64,000 nt of DNA from Acidobacteriota bacterium (GTDB lineage: Bacteria; Acidobacteriota; Terriglobia; Versatilivoradales; Versatilivoraceae), in the NCBI GenBank assembly GCA_022826755.1, contig JAJDUG010000019.1, positions 1 through 64,000 of the forward strand, in the 5' to 3' direction. The position numbers and the translations under genes were made by a program. Of this stretch, positions 43,181 through 53,146 are shown piece after piece. Positions within the stretch are counted from its first letter, which is position 1. Each line of letters begins with the position of its first letter. The notes beneath the pieces were generated by a model that was given only the letters and a program-made list of their open reading frames with translations, made no database searches and was not told where the DNA came from.

Positions 43181-45043
43181 TCAACCCGGGGTCATGTAGG
43201 AGAGATCCCAGTCCCCGAGCCTGGTGAGAGTGGTGCCGGGGCGTTCCAGCCCGGGAGAGCCCCGACGAACCCACGACTGAAGCTCCTCGCGCCGGCCCAG
43301 GCGCCGCAGGGCATTCCAGGAGGTGCTGAAGTCGTTGCGGGAGTTGGTGTCCCAGAAGAACAGGTGCTCGATGCCCGCCTCATAGAGGGCGTGAGCCCGT
43401 TTGCGGTAGTCCTCCGCATCCACCTGGCGCGGCATGAGGTTGAGCGCCAACCGGCAGGGGGTTCCCCGGGTGATCCGCTGAAAGAACCGAGCATCTCCGG
43501 GGTCCGTCCAGGAATCGGCGCCGCTGTCCAGCCGCGGCACTGACGTGTAGGGGATGATGGCATCGACCAGTCCCTCCCGCACCCAGCCTTCCACATCCAT
43601 GGCGTAGTAGAGGTTCTCTTCCCGGCTGCTCATCACGATGGCGGTGACCTGGATCGGCTTTTTCCGGTTCTGCTCCCGGGCCGCCTCATCCATGGCCTGG
43701 CGGACCTCCCGCATGAACCGGGTCAGAAAGGTGGCGCGGTAGGAAAGCCACCGGGGATCTTTGGCATCCAGTTCGGTCGGGTCTTGTCCGTACCGGGATT
43801 GGAAGCCCTCGACGACGGGAGGCTCGTACTCCACCAGCGGCGGGCGCCGATTGTAGAGAAGGCAGACCCCGTCGACGGGATAGTCGGCGACTTCCTGCAG
43901 GATGGAGACCACGAATCGCCGGACTTCCGGGTAGGCATAGGAGAGGCGAGGAGTATCGCGGCCCTGGCGATCCACCCCCCGCCACTCGGGATGGCGATCG
44001 TAGAACCCGCGACTGTTCCACTCCCGGTGCGGCACCGGGAAGTGAAACCCGGCCGTCCGGTAGGCGGCGTGAAACTCCAGGCCGGCCTCGTGGCAAGCCT
44101 CCAGGGCCACTCGAAAGGGATCGATGTTCTTCCGCCGCAGGGTGCGCCAGCTTTCGGCGGCCAGCCGGTCCCCGACCCGGTAGGGGTCCTCGATCCAGTC
44201 GTCCGAGGGCATCATTCCGATCCGGGTGAAATAGTTGCAGCGATCCCCGGAGGCGGCTTCCCAGTACAGCCGGGAGAAATCGGTGTCGCGAAAGGGTTCG
44301 ATCTCACGGCGGATGTCGGCCGCGCTGACGGGTCGAAAGGAGAAGTGGTAGCTCCACGCATCGTTGTGGGCCCAGAGCCGCCGGTTCTTCCCACTATCCC
44401 GATCCTCCTTCAAGCGCCGGACTTCCTCCTCGGACAAGGGCACCAGCTTGATATAGGCCACCCAGGCTCCGTGGGACGGATTACCCACCGAGCCGGGCTG
44501 ATCGGGGACCACCTGGGACGTCCATTGCCCCATGACGATGTCCTGGCCCGTCAGGTCGGCCGCCTTCCAGAAGACGTCGTCGATGCGGTACCTTCGGCTC
44601 GGATTCGAGCGATGAGAGATCAGGGAGAAGGCGCTGTCGGTTTTCAAGCGCGCCAGCAGCCGGGTGTTGTCCTCGTTGTAGCCGTAGGATCGGATGCCGA
44701 AGTAGATGGCGTGCCAGCCCTTGCGGTCCAGGGGACAGGTCAGCGGAGGGGCCGCCGTGTTCTGCCCGGCGACCAGCATGGTTCCCTTCAATCGCTCGGT
44801 CTGGTAGTCCAGGAGCCTCCAGCGATTTCTGCGTGGTTTGCGGGAAAGCGCCGCGGCCGGCCGGCAGCGCCCCAGGTCGGTGAGGTAGATCGCTCCCCCC
44901 GGGTCCGAGGAACCTGCCGCGGACAACCCCGGCGCCGGCTCCAGGGAGGACAGGGCCACCGAGGCGCCCGGTACCATGGCCGCTGCCTGCAGAAATTCGC
45001 GGCGGCCTACTGATCCCGGCCTGGGGGATGCTTTGCTGTTCAT
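43181..45043 (-). CDS. Tat-exported TIM-barrel glycosidase-like protein
   Basis: Protein of 620 aa with a Tat-type leader (GRREFLQAAAMVPGASVAL). The start at ATG 45043 is used; a longer frame to 45301 has no support, and no Shine-Dalgarno is clear. Residues from about 255 on resemble the GH10-like/family-10-like TIM-barrel group: ALEACHEAGLEFHAAYR, then YAYPEVRRFVVSILQEVADY with DGVCLLYNRRPP, and further YYAMDVEGWVREGLVDAI. The N-terminal ~200 aa may be a beta-sandwich. The downstream gene encodes a relative with the same topology. Likely acts on polysaccharides in the periplasm; substrate unknown. Confidence 0.75.
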   Translation of the reverse strand: MNSKASPRPGSVGRREFLQAAAMVPGASVALSSLEPAPGLSAAGSSDPGGAIYLTDLGRCRPAAALSRKPRRNRWRLLDYQTERLKGTMLVAGQNTAAPPLTCPLDRKGWHAIYFGIRSYGYNEDNTRLLARLKTDSAFSLISHRSNPSRRYRIDDVFWKAADLTGQDIVMGQWTSQVVPDQPGSVGNPSHGAWVAYIKLVPLSEEEVRRLKEDRDSGKNRRLWAHNDAWSYHFSFRPVSAADIRREIEPFRDTDFSRLYWEAASGDRCNYFTRIGMMPSDDWIEDPYRVGDRLAAESWRTLRRKNIDPFRVALEACHEAGLEFHAAYRTAGFHFPVPHREWNSRGFYDRHPEWRGVDRQGRDTPRLSYAYPEVRRFVVSILQEVADYPVDGVCLLYNRRPPLVEYEPPVVEGFQSRYGQDPTELDAKDPRWLSYRATFLTRFMREVRQAMDEAAREQNRKKPIQVTAIVMSSREENLYYAMDVEGWVREGLVDAIIPYTSVPRLDSGADSWTDPGDARFFQRITRGTPCRLALNLMPRQVDAEDYRKRAHALYEAGIEHLFFWDTNSRNDFSTSWNALRRLGRREELQSWVRRGSPGLERPGTTLTRLGDWDLSYMTPG

Positions 45044-45078
45044 GATGGCGGCGATTCTATCGACCGGGGTTGTTGCGG

Positions 45079-46665
45079 TCAATGGTAGCGGACCCAGAGT
45101 TCGACTTCGGTGAGCTCCAGCGTGGCCGTGACCATCGGATTGCGTTTGGTGAGGAAGAAACGGACTTCGTTGCTGCCGGGCCGGGGGTAGGGACCCGAGG
45201 TGAGGTCGATCTCGATCCAGCGCTCGCCGAAGGCTACCGAATCGGCCTGGCAGCGATGTTGGCCGCGGGGAATGGGCGCTCCGTTCAGATGGACCTCCCA
45301 CTCGTCGCTTTCCGGGGTGATTCCGGGAACGCCCAACTTCAGATTGACCTCCTTGACCAGCCCGGAGGCCGCGGCCGCCGGCAGGTCATCCCCCACGATC
45401 AGGGATATGGAATGGCCGCCGGCCCGGGTATCCAGCTTCCTGGGAATCTGCCTTGGGACGTCGGCCAGGTCGTGCCTTGCGTTGGGCAGCAGGAAGTAGT
45501 GCTTGTCCCGCAGCCGGATGCCCTCGGGGTCGCCGATCTCCCGCAGGATCCTGCGGTCGTCCTGGCAGAGAGGGTGGGGTCGATGGTTGAAGAAGTTGTA
45601 GAGGTAGAGGCTGTCCACCCCTGCCTGCCAGTACCTGGAGGCCGCCGCCCGGAACTGCTCGTCGCTGACGTCCATCCTCTGCTCCAGGCAGGGCGACACC
45701 CCGATGGAGGTCCCGGAGGTCAGCTCCAGGAACTCCTCCACCGGAACCTCCATGTTGAACCGGATGTAGTGCTTGGGCACGACCGAATCCACCAGGCCCT
45801 CCTCGATCCAGGCCCGAACGTCCAGCCCGATCCCGAGCGCCCCCTCCAGAGTTCTCGGCACCAGCACCTGGAGCTGCAGTTCCCGGCCCTTCTCACGCGC
45901 GATTTCCTGCATGCGGCGGCGCACCTTCCTCACGAAACCCGTCATGACGGGAGCCTTGCCGCGGGCTTCCTCCGGCTTGAAGTAGAAGGGGTGCCTCAGG
46001 AAATCGAGCTCGAAGCCCTCGATGTCATAGCGCCGGCAGGTCTCCTCGATGATGGCCAGGTGAAAGTCGTGGATCTGCGGATGGGAAAAGTCGAAGAGAT
46101 GCCGGGAATAGTGCTTTGAATTGCCTCCGATCCGCAGTTCCGGATGCTGATGCCAGAAGGTCCCGGTCCAGAAATTCTTCTCCGGCCCCTCCCTGGAGTA
46201 GGCGAAGTGGGCGTCGTTCATGCGCTGGCTGACAAAGTACTGAAGCCCTCGCTGGTGGGCCCGCTCGCCCAGCACCCGCACCGGGTCGTTCCCCTGCTCC
46301 ACCAGGTGGCGGGCGTTCTCCCCTCTCCGAAAATCGAAGGCGCTGGAATAGGTCCCCTTGGCCAGGTCCCAGGCCCTTTCTCCCACCTTGGTGTCGTGCA
46401 GGAAGACCCGCGGGAGCACCAGGCAGTAGACGTAGCGGTCCACCGGGGTGCCCGAGAACTGATCCACCAGGTCGGTGAGCTCCTCCACCTTCATGGGGTA
46501 GCGGTGGGGGATGAACACCACGCTGTTGCCGTCGTCGTTGTAGATCAGCCGGGGCTTGCCGGTCGTGCGCCGAGTCTCGCGCCCGGAGGCCGCGCCCGGC
46601 TTGGCCGCTGCCAGCATCCCGGCGGCTCCGGCGCCGACCTTGAGAAATTGTCGTCTAGTGGCCAT
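45079..46665 (-). CDS. Tat-exported TIM-barrel glycosidase-like protein, paralogue
   Basis: Protein of 528 aa with Tat leader MATRRQFLKVGAGAAGMLAA. Related to the neighbour at 43181: YDIEGFELDFLRHPFYF (strand with acidic end), RAWIEEGLVDSVVPKHYI and AGVDSLYLYNFFN in the same order. The C-terminal ~130 aa (DTRAGGHSISLIVGDDLP onward) add a beta-sandwich region that may bind carbohydrate. Only 35 bp separate it from the next gene start, and both genes read in the same direction, so they are probably co-transcribed. Duplication of one family with divergent ends suggests distinct glycan targets. Confidence 0.75.
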   Translation of the reverse strand: MATRRQFLKVGAGAAGMLAAAKPGAASGRETRRTTGKPRLIYNDDGNSVVFIPHRYPMKVEELTDLVDQFSGTPVDRYVYCLVLPRVFLHDTKVGERAWDLAKGTYSSAFDFRRGENARHLVEQGNDPVRVLGERAHQRGLQYFVSQRMNDAHFAYSREGPEKNFWTGTFWHQHPELRIGGNSKHYSRHLFDFSHPQIHDFHLAIIEETCRRYDIEGFELDFLRHPFYFKPEEARGKAPVMTGFVRKVRRRMQEIAREKGRELQLQVLVPRTLEGALGIGLDVRAWIEEGLVDSVVPKHYIRFNMEVPVEEFLELTSGTSIGVSPCLEQRMDVSDEQFRAAASRYWQAGVDSLYLYNFFNHRPHPLCQDDRRILREIGDPEGIRLRDKHYFLLPNARHDLADVPRQIPRKLDTRAGGHSISLIVGDDLPAAAASGLVKEVNLKLGVPGITPESDEWEVHLNGAPIPRGQHRCQADSVAFGERWIEIDLTSGPYPRPGSNEVRFFLTKRNPMVTATLELTEVELWVRYH

Positions 46666-46682
46666 GGGACAGACCTTGTCGA

Positions 46683-48452
46683 TCAGGGATGGGCGATCAA
46701 AGGCAGATGGGGAACATCCCCCGACGGTCTCTTAAGAGTGACATCCTCGAAAAGAAGCTGGGGCACGACCAGTGATACGACGGTGGATGACATGGGATCC
46801 GAACTCGGCAAGAACAATGAAGACAAGCTGAAGCCCTGTTGGGGCCGATAGGTTGTGTGGTGGGTCGTCAGAGTTTTCGAGGCAGCCACGATTTCCCGGA
46901 AGCTGGACTCGCTGACCCCCAAGAGCTCGGCCTTTCGAATCAACTCCTCCCGGCCATCCGGGAATAGCTTGAAAGCGAGGGTCGCCGGCTCGACGTTCGA
47001 TCTCCCTGACTCTTCCGGCAGAATGAACCGGAACCGCCGCTCCCGTGACAACGTCATTTGCGGATTCCCGAGACGGCGCACCACGATCCCGAAGTCCAGT
47101 CCCCGTTCCTGGACCAGGGCAAGCAGTTCCTCCCTCAACTCCTCCTGGTTCATCCCACCTCTTGGAACCAGGAAGAGATTGGAGGGAGCCGGACCCGCGC
47201 CCCTTCGATTCCCAGTGCTGTTCAACACGCCTGAGACCGGACTGCGGGTCGCCAGCAGGGTTTTCAGGATACCCCGTTCCACTACCCTCGTCTCTCCGGC
47301 AGGAACACCTTCGTTGTCCACCTTGTATCCACCCAACAGGGGAACCTGTTCATGCGTCTCCACGGTCGGATCGTCGATGATGCCGAGAAACCTCGGCAGC
47401 ACCCGGGCGCCCAACTTGTCCAGAAACGGGTTGCTTGGCCCGGCTCCGAGTCCACCGAACGAGAGAAACCGGGGACCGTCCGTGACCGGAGTCGGCAGGG
47501 CAAGCAGTCTGGGCACCAGAACCTGGTTCACAAGCTCCGCCGCAGCCTGTCCCTCAAACAGCATGGGACCGTTATAGCGGCCGACGAATTCCGCCTTCCG
47601 GCGTCGAACCAGGCGTTCAGCCATAACCCGAACCTGTCCCGCCAGTTCCTCGCGGTCCGGCAGATCCTCCCATCTGCGACCATAGGCCGCGACGAAATCC
47701 TCCAGTTCCGTCCCATCGACCGCCTGTGTGCCGGCCAGAGCACGAACGGAGACGCCCGGCGATCTCCGGGAAAATGACGATCCCTCGCTGTTGACGTAGT
47801 AGGTCGTCCCCAGTCGGAGATTGGCCTGTACGTTGGAACTGAAGATGTCCGGCATCCCTTTGAAAACAGCCGACAGATCCTTCACCCGTTCCTCAACGCG
47901 GCCCGCATCCGGCAGCCGTCCAGCCGCGCGCTCGTCGGTGAACCGATAGGGATTCTCCACGCTGAAGTCCGGAATCTTCTCGACGCGTGTCTTGTTTTGA
48001 AGCACTGCGCGCTTCTTGGCGAATTGGTCCAGAGCCTGCTTGTAGGCACTGTCGGTGGCCAGCCAGATCTGCCTTCTCAACTCCTTGTAGTCGTCGGCGA
48101 GCGGCAAGCCACGTATTGAACCGAAACCGGGTCCCCCCCCGGACAGGTCAAAAAACCTGGTGTTGTCGAGATTGTGGTCCCCGACCCTCACCTCCACCGA
48201 CAGAAGACGGTTGGCAGAGCTCTCACCACGGTTGAGCAATCCCCCAAGGCTGGCTGCAACCCCCATGGTCCTCGTCTCATGAACCCAGTAGGCGACGAAA
48301 TAGGGTTTTTGCATGCCTTCGAGCTGCAACTTCTCCATGGTGCGTGTCAACTCATCCTTCATTGCCCTCACGAGGACGCGTTCCTGGGCCTCAATCGCAG
48401 ATCCCACCAGCAGAAGGATGAGCGAGAGAAGACAGACACAGATGCCTTTCAT
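46683..48452 (-). CDS. Exported TldE/PmbA-like protein (no zinc motif)
   Basis: Protein of 589 aa with a Sec signal peptide (ICVCLLSLILLLVGSAIEAQ). It is homologous to the neighbour at 48490 over its length, including the GLDFGIVVRRLGNPQMT type segment and the PVTDGPRFLSFGG region. Where the neighbour has the HExxxH zinc site this protein has ELVNQVLVPRLLAL, so it is the non-catalytic TldE/PmbA-like partner. GGAGC precedes the ATG. Cytoplasmic TldD/TldE pairs process peptides such as microcins and are usually about 450-480 aa; an exported, enlarged pair is atypical. The two genes are 37 bp apart. Confidence 0.85.
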   Translation of the reverse strand: MKGICVCLLSLILLLVGSAIEAQERVLVRAMKDELTRTMEKLQLEGMQKPYFVAYWVHETRTMGVAASLGGLLNRGESSANRLLSVEVRVGDHNLDNTRFFDLSGGGPGFGSIRGLPLADDYKELRRQIWLATDSAYKQALDQFAKKRAVLQNKTRVEKIPDFSVENPYRFTDERAAGRLPDAGRVEERVKDLSAVFKGMPDIFSSNVQANLRLGTTYYVNSEGSSFSRRSPGVSVRALAGTQAVDGTELEDFVAAYGRRWEDLPDREELAGQVRVMAERLVRRRKAEFVGRYNGPMLFEGQAAAELVNQVLVPRLLALPTPVTDGPRFLSFGGLGAGPSNPFLDKLGARVLPRFLGIIDDPTVETHEQVPLLGGYKVDNEGVPAGETRVVERGILKTLLATRSPVSGVLNSTGNRRGAGPAPSNLFLVPRGGMNQEELREELLALVQERGLDFGIVVRRLGNPQMTLSRERRFRFILPEESGRSNVEPATLAFKLFPDGREELIRKAELLGVSESSFREIVAASKTLTTHHTTYRPQQGFSLSSLFLPSSDPMSSTVVSLVVPQLLFEDVTLKRPSGDVPHLPLIAHP

Positions 48453-48489
48453 GACATTGCTCCTGGAACGCCGCTTTCCAAAGTTACGG

Positions 48490-50178
48490 TTAATCCCATG
48501 GAGCAGGAAGAATGGGCGCTCGCTCCTGGGATTTCATCTTTTTCTGAACCTCGATCTGGGAAACCAGGACCGCCGGTGAGACCCCGGCTACGGGTACGCC
48601 GCCGGACTCGGCGCCGCAGATGCCGTTAAAGGCTCCCAAGCGATTGTCGGCAGCGGTGATTTTGCTGAACGTGGTCAGGGGGGTGCCGATAAGGTCCACG
48701 CCACGCACCAATTCCTTCCGGCCGTCGGAATGGATTCGATACACCATGACCGGCAGGACGTTGAAGGCATTGGGTCTGCTCCTTCCCGTGCTGGTAAATC
48801 CCCCCTGGACGTCTTCGAAGAAGAGACCAAAGGACTTGCCGGCCCTGTTCACCAGGTCGATCAAGAGGCCCTCGAGTTCCTCGCTGGACCGCGGCTTGCT
48901 CACCTCGACGAACAGATTGGACTGGCGTGCCACCGGCGACAGTCCCGCCTGTTTGCGGCCGTGTCCATTCGAACGGGAAAACCCCTCGACCGGAGTCCGG
49001 GACATCAGGAAGTTTTTCAGGATGCCGTTCTCAATGACAGGGACCCTCTGCGCCTTCACGCCCTGGTTGTCAAAGCGGTAGAAGCCGACCAGGTCCATCG
49101 ACTCGATGCGCCTCACCGTAGGATCGAAGACGACCGAGAAGGTCTCCGGCAGCACCTTCCGGTTCACCATTTTCTTGAAGGTCTGGGCGTCGTCCTCCTC
49201 TTTCTGGCGGTGTCCCTCCACCCGGTGCCCGAGTATCTCGTGGAAAAACACGGCACTGGCCCGACCGGAAAGGATGGCAGGTCCGGTGTAGGGGTCGACG
49301 ACGGGAGCCACCCTGAGGGCTTCGAGGTCCTGAACCATCTCCTCAACCACCTTCAGGATCGAATCGTCCTCGGGAAGTCCTTCCGGGGTGAAGGAAAAGA
49401 AAGACTCGTACCGCGGCAGTTCCATCCCGTCTTCGGCCTTGGTGAGAGCGGAAATAAACAGGCGATAATAGGGTTGCGACGTCCGTATCCGAGTCCCCTC
49501 GCTGTTCACGTACCACCGGGTCTCCACGTTGGCCGAAAGCCGGGCGCTGACCGAATAGATGTGACCGAACCGGGAAAAGGGAGCCGTGTATCTTTCCAGT
49601 TTTTCCTTCCACAACGCCTGGTCCACCGCCATCGAAATAGACTCTTCTACAAGTTGCTCCGGTTTCTCGGCCGTAAAATCTCCCGCCTGGTCCTCTTCTT
49701 CGACCTTGATCTTGACATCGGCCTTGACCCTTGCCAGTCGCTCGACCGCTTCCTTGTACCTCTTGTCCGTCTGGCGCCAGAGGATGCTGCGAAGCGCCTG
49801 GACGTCGTCCACGGGCACTTCGACTCCCCTGAGGTCAAACCGCATGGCAGAGCGACCGAAGCGTCCACGGATGGTATGGGTGTTGTCGAGATCGTAGCTG
49901 CCCACCCTCAGGTCGATGTCGGCCAGGCGTCTCCGCCCTTGGGAGCTCCCCGAAAAATGGCCGAACGACGCCCCCAACGACACCCGAAGGGTTTCGGTAA
50001 TCTCGTAGCTGAGAAAGTAAAGCGGCGTCGGCTGTTTCGAGAGCGTCTCGACCGAGCGTTGCAGCTCTTCCTTCATGGCATCCAGCACCGGAGTGGCGCC
50101 GCGGACCGGATGGCCGGCCAGCATCGCAGCCGCCACCAGCAGGGTTGGGAACAGGATGCCTCGGCGGGGTGATCTCAT
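48490..50178 (-). CDS. Exported TldD-like metalloprotease
   Basis: Protein of 562 aa. ATG 50178 with GAGGTG upstream gives a signal peptide (RRGILFPTLLVAAAMLAGHP); the longer frame to 50448 lacks one. The TldD zinc motif is intact: FFHEILGHRVEGH near residue 312, an HExxxH site with downstream His. Further TldD regions are GFYRFDNQGVKAQRVPVIE and GILKNFLMSRTPVEGFSRSN, then GKSFGLFFEDVQGG. It forms a pair with the zinc-less relative downstream. Exported location would restrict it to extracytoplasmic peptides or modified peptides; a link to the RiPP product is conceivable but far from the cluster and unproved. Confidence 0.9.
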   Translation of the reverse strand: MRSPRRGILFPTLLVAAAMLAGHPVRGATPVLDAMKEELQRSVETLSKQPTPLYFLSYEITETLRVSLGASFGHFSGSSQGRRRLADIDLRVGSYDLDNTHTIRGRFGRSAMRFDLRGVEVPVDDVQALRSILWRQTDKRYKEAVERLARVKADVKIKVEEEDQAGDFTAEKPEQLVEESISMAVDQALWKEKLERYTAPFSRFGHIYSVSARLSANVETRWYVNSEGTRIRTSQPYYRLFISALTKAEDGMELPRYESFFSFTPEGLPEDDSILKVVEEMVQDLEALRVAPVVDPYTGPAILSGRASAVFFHEILGHRVEGHRQKEEDDAQTFKKMVNRKVLPETFSVVFDPTVRRIESMDLVGFYRFDNQGVKAQRVPVIENGILKNFLMSRTPVEGFSRSNGHGRKQAGLSPVARQSNLFVEVSKPRSSEELEGLLIDLVNRAGKSFGLFFEDVQGGFTSTGRSRPNAFNVLPVMVYRIHSDGRKELVRGVDLIGTPLTTFSKITAADNRLGAFNGICGAESGGVPVAGVSPAVLVSQIEVQKKMKSQERAPILPAPWD

Positions 50179-50392
50179 TCCACACCTCTCGTCAAACAAC
50201 GTATAGGACCACAGGGTGTTGATCGGGACTGGGTTATGAAACCATTGTACCCGTAAAATTGGCGACCGATCAAAATACCTCTGGGCAGATGCGGAAGAGC
50301 GAGTCGGCCAGCAACCGCCACGCGCGCCGCACCGGACGATTCCCGGGACCTCTCCCCCGGTCGATGGAGCGACAGTCGGCGGATCGACCCTG

Positions 50393-52753
50393 TCAGCGCG
50401 GCTGTTTCCAGTTGAGGTGCTTGCGCAGAAAGCGGAAGGTACCGTCACCGTGGATCTCGTGTCCCCCTTCGAACCATTCGATCTCGGTGCGGCTGCCCAG
50501 GCCCAGTTCCCGGTAGAGACGCCGGACCTTGGCGTATTCGTGGGCCACCCACTCGTCCAGTCCCACGGCGTCCCGATGGCCGCGCTCCACCATGAAGGGA
50601 CGGGGGAAGATCAGGTAGGCCATCTCGGCGTAGTTGAACCTCGTGCCCAGGTCGAACTCCGGCATTTCGTACTCCCCGGTGAACATGTAGCTGTTGGGCC
50701 ACTCCACGTTCACGTTCTTCCAGATCCACTGGTTGAAATCCCCGGAACAGATGGAGAGGGCGTAGTCCTCCAGAACCGCCGGCACTCGCATGGCGGTCTT
50801 GCCACCGTAGCTGAGGCCATAGAACCCGATCCGCTCGCCGTCCACCCAGGGCAGGGCCTTCAGCCAGTCGAGGATGCGGCGGTGCTGGCCCACGATGAAG
50901 GAAAACAGGGAAAGCTGGAGCGGGTTGGCCTTGCGCTGCAGCACCCGGAAGCGGTCGCCTCCCCGGTAGGGATTGTGGGGTGCGAAGACGATGAAACCCT
51001 CATCGGCCAGGCGGGAAGCAAAGGCCCGGTAGTAACGAAAGTCAGGCAGGTCGGTCCGGACCACCTGCTCGGGAAGCCCCTCCAGACCGTGCTGAGCCAC
51101 CACCACCGGGCGGCGTTCCCCCGGCTGAAGATCCTTGGGGACCAGCAGAATGCCCCAGGCGAAGACGTCGGGCCAGACGTCCAGCACCACCTCGTACCCC
51201 GTCCACTTCCCGGTCTCCCGCCAGCGGCGTGAACGCGGGTTGGTTGCCACCATGGGGTCTTCGATCTTGCCCAGGACCTCCGTCCAGAAGGTGGAGCGCC
51301 AGCGGGCCGCCTCGCGGGTGAAGGCCTCCACCGATCCGTGGCTGTCCCGCTTCAGATAGCGCTGGTCCCGAAGGCGGTCCGAGACTCGCAGCAGGTCCTG
51401 AAGCGTTCCCTGGATGCCGCGGACCAGGCGCTGCTGCTGCTCGACCCCATCGGGTCCCCTCCCCCTGCGCTTCGGCGCCGCGCCCGGCCCTGCCGTAACC
51501 ACCGCGCTCCCCGCCAGGGGCTTCAACAACCCTTGCAGCGCCGCTTGCGACCCCGCGGGAACCGTTCCCGCCCGCGGGTCCGGGGGAACCAGCTTCACCC
51601 GGTGCCCGGCGCCACCGGGAAGGGCTTCCGCCCATTGCTCGAGCCGGTTGAACTCGGAGATCACCCCCTCGGCCGGGGGAGTCTCGATCCTGCCGGGCGC
51701 CGCCACGGACACGCGGCCCTCCGCGGGGGGAGGCGGACCCTCCACCCGAGGGACCCGCGCGTGCTCGACCACCAGGGTGCGCGGCAGCACCAGGCTCCCG
51801 ATCTCGGCGTCCCCGAACTCGGTCAGCAGAGCCCAGACGTTGCGGTAGATCGGTTCCCGCCAGATCCGCTCCCGCGCGGAGAAATAGCCGCTCACCAGGC
51901 AGGACTCGATTCGGGTATCCGCGGCAGCGGCATAGAGCGCGATCAGGCCTCCCTCGCCGTGGCCGGCCAGGCCAATCCCGCCCCCCTCCGAGGGTCTCGA
52001 CTCCAGCCAGTCCACCAGGGCCAGCACCTTCTGAACTTCGTAACCGATGGGGTGGCGCCCCAGGGGGTAGGCCATGCGGTAGAGCCACTCCCGGTGAGGC
52101 ATGTTGGTCATGGCGCGCCCGGCGGGCTTGAGAGCCGGGTTGCCCGAGAACCGGCTGCCGCGGTCGACCATGGCCGGCACGATCACCTGGCAGCCGGATT
52201 CCGCCAGGCGGAGAGCGAATCTGTCCTCGGGGCGAACTCCCGGCTGCACGCCCACCAGTTGTTGCGGAGTAATGTCGGCATCCGGCAGGGCAATCACCCG
52301 GGCAACGGGGACTTGGTTCTTGGGCCGCACCAGCAGACCTTCGGCTGACAGGCCCGGTAGGACGTCCCAACGAACGCGCCAGACCGTCACCGAATCGCTT
52401 TGGGCCAGGGGCGCCCCTCCCTCGGCCGAGAGAAACTCCAGCCGGGCCGGGGACCTGCGGTCGACCACGCCGATGATCTTGCGGAAGCGCTCCCGGTTGG
52501 CCTCGACCGACCGGGCGTAGCCGTCCTCGGAGGAGAAATCCCTGTTCCAGAACGCCGCTCGTCCAGCAGGGGCCGCCTCCAGTCGACGCATCAGGAAACG
52601 GTCGATGCCGGCCACCATGCGAGCCGACAGATCGCCCTCCCAGGTCAGCTCGGCGGTGCCCGGAAGAGGCCCGGATTGCTGAGCCCAGACCGGAGGTCGG
52701 AACTGACACTGAACCAAAAGGACCAGTCCGAACAGAAGGATTCGCTTCCGCAT
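50393..52753 (-). CDS. Secreted double alpha/beta hydrolase
   Basis: Protein of 786 aa with a signal peptide (KRILLFGLVLLVQCQF). ATG 52753 is used; ATG 52765 is possible. Two alpha/beta-hydrolase-type modules are seen. In the second (from about 490), GFYGLSYGGKTAMRVPA carries the nucleophile Ser elbow, and GGHEIHG near the end gives the His: this resembles acetyl-xylan-esterase/dienelactone-hydrolase-like enzymes. In the first, the elbow reads GLAGHGEGGLIALYA, with Gly-Glu at the position normally Ser, so it is probably structural. A Pro/Arg/Gly-rich linker (about 370-450) joins them. Likely an esterase on glycans or peptide esters in the periplasm. Confidence 0.82.
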   Translation of the reverse strand: MRKRILLFGLVLLVQCQFRPPVWAQQSGPLPGTAELTWEGDLSARMVAGIDRFLMRRLEAAPAGRAAFWNRDFSSEDGYARSVEANRERFRKIIGVVDRRSPARLEFLSAEGGAPLAQSDSVTVWRVRWDVLPGLSAEGLLVRPKNQVPVARVIALPDADITPQQLVGVQPGVRPEDRFALRLAESGCQVIVPAMVDRGSRFSGNPALKPAGRAMTNMPHREWLYRMAYPLGRHPIGYEVQKVLALVDWLESRPSEGGGIGLAGHGEGGLIALYAAAADTRIESCLVSGYFSARERIWREPIYRNVWALLTEFGDAEIGSLVLPRTLVVEHARVPRVEGPPPPAEGRVSVAAPGRIETPPAEGVISEFNRLEQWAEALPGGAGHRVKLVPPDPRAGTVPAGSQAALQGLLKPLAGSAVVTAGPGAAPKRRGRGPDGVEQQQRLVRGIQGTLQDLLRVSDRLRDQRYLKRDSHGSVEAFTREAARWRSTFWTEVLGKIEDPMVATNPRSRRWRETGKWTGYEVVLDVWPDVFAWGILLVPKDLQPGERRPVVVAQHGLEGLPEQVVRTDLPDFRYYRAFASRLADEGFIVFAPHNPYRGGDRFRVLQRKANPLQLSLFSFIVGQHRRILDWLKALPWVDGERIGFYGLSYGGKTAMRVPAVLEDYALSICSGDFNQWIWKNVNVEWPNSYMFTGEYEMPEFDLGTRFNYAEMAYLIFPRPFMVERGHRDAVGLDEWVAHEYAKVRRLYRELGLGSRTEIEWFEGGHEIHGDGTFRFLRKHLNWKQPR

Positions 52754-53146
52754 CGTTCCGAACATTACCTGAAACAAACGAAAAAAGAGTGATCCACGAA
52801 GGGCCACCAAGGGCCACCAAGCGTGACGGCTCTGCCGCATCGGCACCGGCTGCGGCCCGGCATGTCGGCGCCTGCCCCTTCAAGAAGCAAGAGCGATGGG
52901 AGGAGGCGCCCCCCGGGAGCGCGGGCGTCCCGCCCGCAGGCTATGCCGTCGCCTGCCACTCAGTTTCCCTGCGATGCGGCGCCTGGGGTTGATGATCGGC
53001 TCGCCAGGTGCGCGGGATCGCCACTCGGAGTACCGGGTTCCGCCAGATTAACCGCTCCCCGGTGCGAACTCAAGTTCGACAAAAAGGACAATGGCGGTAG
53101 AATCCGTGTAGCGGTTGCCCACTCGTGAACGGCTTGGAGGAGGAGA
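52754..53146. other. Divergent intergenic region with repeats
   Basis: No gene supported. The start contains a duplication gggccaccaa/gggccaccaa at about 52801-52820. It holds a GC-palindromic repeat (52913-52938) and the promoter and leader of the downstream sialidase, whose GGAGGAGGAGA lies directly before ATG 53147. Confidence 0.6.
52913..52938 (+). repeat. 26-bp GC palindromic repeat, copy 1
   Basis: Contains gcgggcg-tcc-cgcccgc, seven-base arms around three. An identical 26-base stretch is at 57119-57144. Both are intergenic, so this is a dispersed REP-like element of the genome. Confidence 0.85.
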
